From Cylindrodendrum hubeiense (Eukaryota; Ascomycota; Sordariomycetes; Hypocreales; Nectriaceae): a DNA stretch of 64,000 nt. Positions within the stretch are counted from its first letter, which is position 1. Each line of letters begins with the position of its first letter. The notes under the pieces were generated by a model, which searched no databases, was not told the origin of the DNA, and saw only the letters and a program-made list of their open reading frames with translations. Shown here one piece after another: positions 57,155 to 64,000 of this stretch. Made by a program: the position numbers and the translations under genes. The DNA lies in NCBI GenBank assembly GCA_014621425.1, contig JAANBB010000145.1:1-64000 (forward strand). Reading direction: 5' to 3'.

Positions 57155-58250
57155 TTGGTGGCTTGTAGTTGTAGACACCACGAGGGATTGAGGTAGTTTT
57201 GTGGAAGGCTTAGCTGCAACAACTACGTTTGCCTCTGAAAGCTATTTGCAATATACGACTTAGGCCTATAAGAAGGAGATAAGGCTACCTGTCTTATATA
57301 AACATTTGATGTTCTTGAGGCTGATTGATGGAGAAAAGAAAATACAAGTTTGTATCCGTTATTTACAATCTATTTCATTCGACCTTTCAACAACTTCAAA
57401 ACATAGTGACGGGTGATTTTCGTCTTGATCCTTTGAGCCAGCTCAATTGCCGAAGGAATTTCCGATTATGTATTACTCTTCATCCATATGGTTTCTCTTG
57501 TATAAAAACACATAATTCAGCTCATACAGTTGGCTCCATATCTGATAAGCATACAAGAAACTCGAGAAAGTTGAGCCCAGGATGTCTCTCGTTTATACAT
57601 AAAAGCCACAATGAGGATATGTAATTAGTCCTCTTGAACATAAGGTTTGATCATGAGAACTGAAATGACATCGTCATCCTGAGGCATAACAGGAAGGTGA
57701 ACTATCTCATTCTTCCACAGAGTGGAGCTGGCGTTTTTGGCGCCATCAGAAATGAAGCACAATGTCTGGACCTGGCCTGACCATATGGCTGAGGCTATGG
57801 GATGGGATATGATATCCGAGAATAATATTGTCAGGCTGTAATAATGATTCGCCTTTGCTCCAGCCTTGATGAGTATCTCAATAAAATACATCACTGAATT
57901 AGTGACAGGTCCCCAATGGATACTGTAAGCAGTTTGAATTGACTCCTAATATATATCTCTGAATCTAGATCTATTATAGTAATTTTATAATAATAGTATT
58001 AATAGAATACTCCAAGTAACTTACTCTGTTTTTATATACTATATATTTACTTAGATCTAAAAATATAGAAATATGAAAATGTACAGATATAGAGAAAGTT
58101 ACTTTTAATAATATTAAGATATATTTATATGAATATATAATTCTCTTCTATATTCTTCTATATAAGTTATAATTAAAATATTCTTATATATTAATACCGC
58201 CAGATTGCGTGATACTTTGAGCGAGTAGCATAACAAGAGGGCATCGGCAT
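57155..58250. other. Convergent 3' intergenic region, very AT-rich at its end
   Basis: This region lies between the ends of the Dal5-like permease and the minus-strand MFS transporter. Positions 57940-58190 are extremely AT-rich with tandem tata/ttata phrases. Frames at 57325-57624 and 57625-57894 have no conserved character. The last 60 nt (58191-58250) are duplicated at 48015-48074. Confidence 0.5.
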
Positions 58251-59789
58251 CTATAACTCCTCCTCGTTCTCATTGTATTTGGGAGGCTTGTGTTCCGCTG
58301 GCAAACGGCTGCAGGCGACACCGAAGCCAGCTGCAAGAGGAACCAGAATCACCCAAGCTAGGTGGCCCTTGAAGATGTCGCCGCGCACGCCCACGGCGTA
58401 GATGGCCGTGGCAGCGCCGGGAACGACGGATCTGATGCCGCTGGTGAGAGTCAGGGCCAGGGCGTTGATGGTGCTAAGAGCACTTGTGTTCGGCGCCACG
58501 TCGTTGATGGCGAGCTGGACGCCGGTAAAGGACATAGCTGTACCGGGGCCCAAGACGATAACGATGGAGCTCAGGATCCAGAGCCAGATGGTCGCGGCGC
58601 TACTGCCGTCGCGCAAGAGGAGATTGATGATAACATAAGAGAGAAATAAGAAAGGCTGGACGGCGCTGCAGACCTTCAATATTATGTTAGTCCCGTAGCG
58701 GCGTTGTAGCTTAGGGAAAGCAATCAATAGCCAGGCGGCCTGACTAGCGCCCTGGATTGCCATGAATATGGAGATCTGAGTCGCTGTTAGACCTATGCCA
58801 CCTAGGTTGATAGGTGTAAATAGGACAACAGGAATAATTGCGGTAAAAGCCAGGCCCAAGAACATAACATAGCTGTAGATGCAAAGGATAAATTTAACAT
58901 CAGGCGCTCCGATAAGCTCCCACATCGACATAGCTGGCTGAGGCGGAGCGGTTTGGGCCTCCGTCTCGCTCTCATGGTGCTTCTGGAGCGTCTCCTCCAT
59001 GAACAGGGCAGTCGCGAGGAACGCAGTGGCGCTAATAATGCCAATAGCAAATCCAGGGAGCGCGTACGGGTAGTCCTCGAAGAACTTGACGCCCCCAAAG
59101 ATGTTGGGATACTGCTCGGCGGGGTCGGCAAAGACACCACCGACAAGGGGCCCGAGGAAGAGGCCGACATTGTTGGAAAAGGCGAGCCAGCTGTAAGCAC
59201 TCGTTTGCGTCTCCTTGGTGCTGTTCTCGGCGATCATAGTGCGGATGATGAGGTTACCGCCGGAGAAGACGCCTGCGAAGCAGCGGAAGACGAACATCTG
59301 GGGGAGCGAGCTCGAGAGGCCGAAGAGCGCAGGCGCGATGGTTGTGCCAGCGAGGCTGTACAGCAGGACGGGCTTCCGGCCGATACGGTCGCCCAGGCGG
59401 CCCCACGACACCGTGACGAGCATCTGCATGACCGAGAAGAGCGACTCGAGGAGGCCCGAATAGAAGCCGACGTCCGAGTCGGCGAGGCGGCCGTTGCGCT
59501 GCACCATCTGGGCGATGAAGGGGAAGATGGAGAAGAAGGCGAGGGGCTCGGCCAGGCGCGCGTAGCAGAGCAGGAAGAGCTGGAGCTTGGATAGCGGCTT
59601 GCCGCCGGAGGGAGAGGAGGAGGTCGGAGTGCCCGGCGTCGTGGTGTCGACGAGCGTTGAGACCTCCGTGTCCGGGTCCGCGAGCAATGGACCACCAGTG
59701 CTAGCAGCGAGGAGCGGCGTCGTCTCGGATGCATCGTGGTCATCGGCCGCTGCGCCGGGGCTGCGGGCGCGGTGTGACGTTGCCGACAT
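58251..59789 (-). CDS. MFS transporter, drug:H+ antiporter / ZIF1-like (512 aa)
   Basis: Single exon with twelve hydrophobic helices. A disordered Ser/Thr/Pro-rich N-terminus (about 70 residues, with ETTPLLA) precedes LQLFLLCYARLAEPLAFFSIFPFI. MFS motif A is GRLGDRIGRKPVLL between helices 2 and 3. FRCFAGVFSGG and GLFLGPLVGGVFAD follow, as in the YCR023C/zinc-induced-facilitator branch. The acidic tail ends NENEEEL. The predicted role is efflux of small solutes across the plasma or vacuolar membrane; the substrate is unknown. The first 500 and last 300 coding bases are GC-rich, while the middle (58640-58870) is visibly AT-richer. Its 3' end has a decayed copy at 48015-48219. Confidence 0.92.
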   Translation of the reverse strand: MSATSHRARSPGAAADDHDASETTPLLAASTGGPLLADPDTEVSTLVDTTTPGTPTSSSPSGGKPLSKLQLFLLCYARLAEPLAFFSIFPFIAQMVQRNGRLADSDVGFYSGLLESLFSVMQMLVTVSWGRLGDRIGRKPVLLYSLAGTTIAPALFGLSSSLPQMFVFRCFAGVFSGGNLIIRTMIAENSTKETQTSAYSWLAFSNNVGLFLGPLVGGVFADPAEQYPNIFGGVKFFEDYPYALPGFAIGIISATAFLATALFMEETLQKHHESETEAQTAPPQPAMSMWELIGAPDVKFILCIYSYVMFLGLAFTAIIPVVLFTPINLGGIGLTATQISIFMAIQGASQAAWLLIAFPKLQRRYGTNIILKVCSAVQPFLFLSYVIINLLLRDGSSAATIWLWILSSIVIVLGPGTAMSFTGVQLAINDVAPNTSALSTINALALTLTSGIRSVVPGAATAIYAVGVRGDIFKGHLAWVILVPLAAGFGVACSRLPAEHKPPKYNENEEEL

Positions 59790-60654
59790 AGTGGGCGATG
59801 CGATTCACGATGGTGTTGCGGGAAGTGTTAGTGTTAACGGTATCGTTAACGGTATCTACCTGTCGTGGGGAGGCAACGGTTGGGTCCAGCGCATTGGGGT
59901 CGCTGCAGCACGTTCGTACAACTGAAGGCCAAACTGGACACAAAACTACAATGTAAGATGAAAGAGGAGAGATTGCGCCATGGCAATAACGCAATCTCAC
60001 TCTCGTCTCAAGGATTTAGTTGCGTGCGGGGTGCTGTCATGGGTGATGAGCAGCGAGCATTGAATTGTGGATCGGTGCCTAAATGGCCGCGCACGAGGGG
60101 TTACCTAGTTGTCCAGGGTAGGATTGCAGCGACCTTTCACTCTCGGTCGCTGTTTCTATTGTAAGAGACTGTTGTAAGTGATTGAACACAACACTCGAAG
60201 CCAAAGGTTGGTAGATGAGGCTAGCTTGTCATTCCCAACAACCTTTACGTCATTGCGGTTAGGCGCATGGCACTAGCGAACCGGCACTGAAATTCCCAGG
60301 CAGGCCACAACGCAAGTGAACGGATTAATACTGCTATGTTACCATTCAAAAGCTTAGACGAAGGTGTATGTCTATTATAAGACTAAAAACTGGCTTTTTT
60401 AATATCCTGCAAAAACAAGTAGCTACATATTGTGATTCCGTTTCAATCCAGTTTCAATAGTCGATGAATGATTCAACACCATTGGAGGCGTCGTCATTTA
60501 GAGAGACCACGCTCCTAAGAAAGGTTCAGACGCACATTTATCCTACCCAACTAAAGCAAATAAAAATAATCGCCATGTAAATGTGATGTCAAGAAACATG
60601 TATGTTTTATCTAGCTATGATATCATGACATACAATCCGTTATCAACGCTTGCT
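59790..60654. other. Intergenic region, no gene seen
   Basis: This is the promoter side of the MFS gene and the 3' side of the next minus-strand gene. A perfect 12-nt direct repeat gttaacggtatc occurs twice in tandem at about 59833-59856. The final 75 nt (60580-60654) are part of the segment duplicated at 47073-47180. Confidence 0.5.
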
Positions 60655-62001
60655 CTAGACATCCTCTGAGCTCCTTTCCATATCATCTTCCTCACTACAA
60701 TCCTGCATTCCGCAGCCTTGAAGGATAGATTGAATACATTGCTCGTACTTCACGCAATTCTGTTTGAGTTGATTTAATCTAACCTCACCAACGTAGTGGT
60801 TTGCCAGCCGGTCTAGCTCTCGCTGAACTTGCATCTGCCCCGGGGCCTTGGTGCTTGGGTCGACTTGCTTCCTTTCTAGCCATTCCAACTTGGCTTTGAC
60901 ATCTAACTGTCGCTCGTACGCCTCGAGGTCAGCCTTAGACCCTATACTAGCACTGGCTAAGCGTATCAATCGATCCAAAAGTATCCTCGTTTGAGTCTTA
61001 AGCTCAGATATGAGCAGTGATAAGACTTCTTTTTCGTAATGGGGAGAACCTCTTATCCTTGTTATACTTGGATAACTATCCTGATGATTATCGATCGTTG
61101 AATTTGAATCTTGGATTCCCCAACTGTGTGGGGTATCGCGAACGAAATCCAAGTACATGAGATGCTTCGTATAGGAATTGACGACAATAGCCTTGGCCTT
61201 TATTAAATACCTCATCTGGGCCTCATTGGTAAATGACATGCTTTTTAGTTCAGCTGTGGCGAAGCGTGTTTCCCAGGCTAGGGCAGAGATACGGCCAATA
61301 TCAAATTCATCGTTAATAACTTGATCGCCAAGCAATGCCCAGTCAGCCTCTCTGTAATCTTCTTTCAGCAAAATTTGGATAGATGAGGCCAACCTCGCTT
61401 TTTCGAGTTGATCATAATGTAAAGCGAGATTCGGGTTCAGATTATGGTCGGTGAGGTGTGAAAAGGGGCCATCATTAATATGGGTAGCTGCATGTTCTTT
61501 GAAAAGAGTTGGTTCTGTGGCCAAAGGAGTGGAAACAGTTGTTGGTGATCCTAATGTCATTGTCGGAACCTTGGCCTCTTGATCATCTTCAAGCGTGTTA
61601 TTTTGTAGCCGCCTAAGTTCCCGGTTCCGTTGTCGACTCTCTCGCTGTCTATCGCGTCGCTTTCTCTGCCTTTTGCCCCGTCCGGGGGTGGGTTCGTCGA
61701 GGAGATTACCTATCGTCACCGCCATGTTTCCGGACGAAGAGCTCGGATATTCCGCTAATAATATTCGACGATGGGATTCCATGCGTTTCCTCAGCTTATC
61801 TACACCATTCAGGTTAGAACTTTTCGCTGGTATCCGATTTAATGTAACGTCGTGTACCGTTGTTGTTGTCCCCAATATCACGTTGCAGTAGTTGGTATGT
61901 GCGATGGAGCATTTGAGTAGGGCTGCTTTGGCACCTCGCAGCCTAACCATCATAAATGCTACCCTCATCATGTGACCCACAATCAACAAACCAATAGACA
62001 T
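60655..62001 (-). CDS. Unknown protein with a strongly basic segment and coiled-coil C-terminus (448 aa)
   Basis: Single open frame. The first ~75 residues are hydrophobic or mixed and may not be coding; a start at the internal MESHRRILLAEYPSS is possible. A very basic run (GKRQRKRRDRQRESRQRNRE) is followed by a Leu-containing stretch, which recalls a bZIP basic region but lacks the N-x7-R signature. The C-terminal half is helical and charged (ISELKTQTRILLDRLIRLAS, KAKLEWLERKQ) and ends in an acidic tail. I do not recognise the family. A nuclear or nucleic-acid-binding role is only a guess from charge. Its 3' end has a decayed relic at 47073-47180. Confidence 0.5.
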   Translation of the reverse strand: MSIGLLIVGHMMRVAFMMVRLRGAKAALLKCSIAHTNYCNVILGTTTTVHDVTLNRIPAKSSNLNGVDKLRKRMESHRRILLAEYPSSSSGNMAVTIGNLLDEPTPGRGKRQRKRRDRQRESRQRNRELRRLQNNTLEDDQEAKVPTMTLGSPTTVSTPLATEPTLFKEHAATHINDGPFSHLTDHNLNPNLALHYDQLEKARLASSIQILLKEDYREADWALLGDQVINDEFDIGRISALAWETRFATAELKSMSFTNEAQMRYLIKAKAIVVNSYTKHLMYLDFVRDTPHSWGIQDSNSTIDNHQDSYPSITRIRGSPHYEKEVLSLLISELKTQTRILLDRLIRLASASIGSKADLEAYERQLDVKAKLEWLERKQVDPSTKAPGQMQVQRELDRLANHYVGEVRLNQLKQNCVKYEQCIQSILQGCGMQDCSEEDDMERSSEDV

Positions 62002-63203
62002 GATGCCTGAGAATACCCAATTATCGACGGTAAAATCAAGAATCGATAATGATAAATCCAGAGCTTCATAGGAAGAAAACTAAGTAAATAGGTACTAACT
62101 ACAGATGATGCTATGCATGCCTTCTTTGTTATCTGGAATATTTGATAACAGATGGTCTCAATCACTACTTCAGAAATATTTAACGTATAAAGCCATAAGA
62201 TGCAGGATTGATGCTCTATCACAACTGTCGTTGGGCGCTGAGCCGTGAGGGCAACGGCTTATGTGATTGTACGAGACTCGATGCCTCAGATTGGATCATA
62301 AATGGGCCTCACCAACGTATAATAGTGACATTAAAATCCTCAACTTATACTATACTGGATGGTGTAGCTAGCAAGTGCTTAGTAGTTCATAAACTAAAAC
62401 CTTCATGGGGGCCACATGATACGTACTTGTCTCTTACTTGGACAACGAGGCCAGGGTTTCTATGCGATTGACCAATCTTCTGATGTAGTGGACAAATTAG
62501 ACAAGCCGCAGTTATTGAATACGTGGCGGACAACTAATGATTTGAACGAGTTGCTGAAATTAAACGAATCCAATGGATTATAGGATACAGCAACGTTTAA
62601 CTCATACCTGTTGCAGCCTTAAGTGCCCAAGGCCTGGTATACCTCCGGTATTGAGCTGATACGAATGGGTTGCTATGATGCGATAGGGACCGCCGGCGTC
62701 ACACATTCGAGGGTATTTTGAAGCCATAAGCTTATATTGTAGGTGAATTCCAATTCCCTGAGCCCTCTATAGGTAAATTCAATAACTCCAATAACTCCAA
62801 TAACTCCGATGCATCCCAATGTAATCAACTGTATCTCTCATAATTCGTTAATTATATCCTTGCTGGTGTGACGTACACTCCAGCATGCATGAAACCGATG
62901 AGAGTTATCGTGCACAAGAGGCGGATTTAACGCAAAGCGTTGCTGACAAAGGAAATGATCGATCATCGAAAGAGTCGAAATGTTCGAGGGCACTCTGAGC
63001 CAAGGCCTTCCTCCATATCCAGATTCAAAAGTGATTCCGTACCCTTGGTACTTTCTTACTTTTGGTTTTACAAGTCAAGTTCCTTGCAGACCATCCAGTG
63101 ATAAGGACGCGGTGACTTGTCCATACCTCCTTCCGATCCGCTTCAGATAAGGAATTCCATGTCAATCAACCAACGACCAACTCTCGTACATTCACCGCGC
63201 GCA
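62002..63203. other. Intergenic region with a short microsatellite
   Basis: This 1.2-kb stretch has only short frames. A 9-nt unit aataactcc is repeated three times at 62781-62807. The right part is the 3' side of the zinc-finger gene. No RNA gene or mobile element is recognised. Confidence 0.5.
62781..62807. repeat. Microsatellite (aataactcc)3
   Basis: Three perfect tandem 9-nt units in an intergenic region, with no associated feature. Confidence 0.8.
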
Positions 63204-63917
63204 TCATGTAGCCCTCTTATTCGTGTCCTTCCGTCGGCGTCCCGGCCTTTTTTTATGTGTCGATTTGTGGTGATCACATAGGGCGTCCATTGTTTCAAGC
63301 TGCATGCCACAGAAACAAAGGTATTCCCTTCCGCCACACTGCTCTGGGGTCCTATCGCATTGGCCACGGTGACGCATGAAGCGATCCCAACCCCTGACAT
63401 GCTCATTACAGCAGCATCGAAAAGGATTGAGAAGCTTTCCAGCTTTATGGCAGATTTGCTCCCAGTGACGTTGCTGATCCTTTTTGTGCCTGAAGACCCA
63501 GTGACACCCTGGATTATCACCGTCCTTGCATGGAAACACAGGGCCACAAGTCGCGTTTCTGCGGTGAATTTTCAGGCGTTGCAAGGTCATTTTTCTACCA
63601 CAGAGACAATTCTGGAGCGTCGGTGTCAAAGTACCGGCCGGCGGGGTGTTTGTTAAGGCCGGAGGGTCGAAGCTTACTGGTGACGCCTCAAACTCGGCTG
63701 GGGAGGGGGTTTGGAATGCGAAGGGCGATTGGTTTCCACCTTGAGGTATGACAAAATGGGCGCGGTGGTGAAGTTGAGTCTCTCGGCATGAATCTTCCTG
63801 GCGAACCCCATACTGGATAGGTGGATCACAAGCCTGGATGGGACAGTGATTGCTCTCGAGACATCCGCCGTTTATTCGAAGATCATCGTTATTCTCTTGA
63901 ATAGCAGGTGCGCGGAA
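63204..63917 (-). CDS. C2H2-like zinc-finger protein, 3' exon (5' part missing)
   Basis: One open frame of 238 codons runs from 63917 to a stop at 63204. It has no in-frame ATG until well inside the finger region (KMTLQRLKIHRR). The frame opens directly after CTCTAG, a plausible intron acceptor, so earlier exon(s) probably lie right of the window. Residues 1-95 are Pro/Ser/Gln-rich. The C-terminus has several Cys/His groups: CLCGRK...H, CGPVFPC...CHWVFRHKKDQQRH...C, CCCNEH...H...C, and CFCGMQ...H...H. It ends in a basic KKRPGRRRKDTNKRAT tail typical of nuclear proteins. This resembles the degenerate multi-finger proteins of fungi. A function cannot be named. Confidence 0.6.
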   Translation of the reverse strand, partial: FRAPAIQENNDDLRINGGCLESNHCPIQACDPPIQYGVRQEDSCRETQLHHRAHFVIPQGGNQSPFAFQTPSPAEFEASPVSFDPPALTNTPPAGTLTPTLQNCLCGRKMTLQRLKIHRRNATCGPVFPCKDGDNPGCHWVFRHKKDQQRHWEQICHKAGKLLNPFRCCCNEHVRGWDRFMRHRGQCDRTPEQCGGREYLCFCGMQLETMDALCDHHKSTHKKRPGRRRKDTNKRAT

Positions 63918-64000
63918 CTAGAGTCCCGCGCAGCGCTATCCGCTATATGACCTTGGAATTATTAGTATATAAAACAACTAACAAGGAATAAGTGGATGGA

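Noticed and set aside
58953..59594. 213-codon plus frame opposite the MFS transporter
   Set aside because: It is antisense to GC-rich coding DNA, with a Glu/Ala/Gly-rich pattern typical of shadow frames.
1..64000. tRNA, rRNA or CRISPR elements
   Set aside because: I scanned for the tRNA T-loop box, for rRNA-like runs and for regularly spaced short repeats and found none; the only regular arrays are coding repeats and microsatellites.

Overview
The window is nuclear DNA of a filamentous ascomycete (Pezizomycotina, probably a Sordariomycete). The evidence is short introns of about 50-150 nt with GTAAGT-like donors and CTAAC-type branch sites, fungal Zn2Cys6 regulators, a PDR-type ABC transporter, a GUP1 O-acyltransferase, NACHT-ankyrin proteins and AT-rich relics rich in transition differences. 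I built exon structures by hand from splice signals and frame continuity. Nothing here was checked against a database.

Layout. 0-12 kb is mostly housekeeping: a partial gene, a repeat-rich 885-aa protein of unknown function, a 4.3-kb gene-free stretch, an AIG1/FAR-17a-like membrane protein and GUP1. 12.7-20.4 kb is a divergent pair of a Zn2Cys6 regulator and a full-length PDR/ABCG transporter. 21.5-26.1 kb holds a vWA-alpha-kinase protein, a short inverted-repeat transposable element (MITE-like) and an unknown small membrane protein.

27.6-46.8 kb looks like an allorecognition/programmed-cell-death island. It starts with an apparently intact fungal gasdermin-like gene. Next to it, facing it tail to tail, is a DUF7580-subtilisin (S8) protease gene carrying an in-frame stop and a 1-nt frameshift. 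A C2H2-finger/ankyrin protein with a truncated ankyrin tail is divergent from the protease. After a proline-racemase-family enzyme and a 1271-aa unknown protein comes a PNP-NACHT-ankyrin NLR whose near-identical 99-nt ankyrin repeats contain a 1-nt frameshift. Gasdermin genes paired with subtilisin genes (HET-Q1/HET-Q2, RCD-1) are known cell-death modules. Here the executioner seems intact and the protease looks broken.

46.8-49 kb is a relic zone that includes decayed duplicates of two genes from 58-61 kb. 49-57 kb is a compact four-gene group: a PrpF/aconitate-isomerase-family enzyme, a Zn2Cys6 regulator, a mitochondrial tricarboxylate carrier and an organic-anion MFS permease. This content recalls the fungal itaconate/trans-aconitate clusters (Adi1, Mtt1, MFS, regulator), but no decarboxylase is present. 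A CGGGAA element is repeated in the promoters of the group. 58-64 kb holds a second MFS transporter, an unknown protein with a very basic segment, and the 3' part of a zinc-finger gene cut by the window edge.
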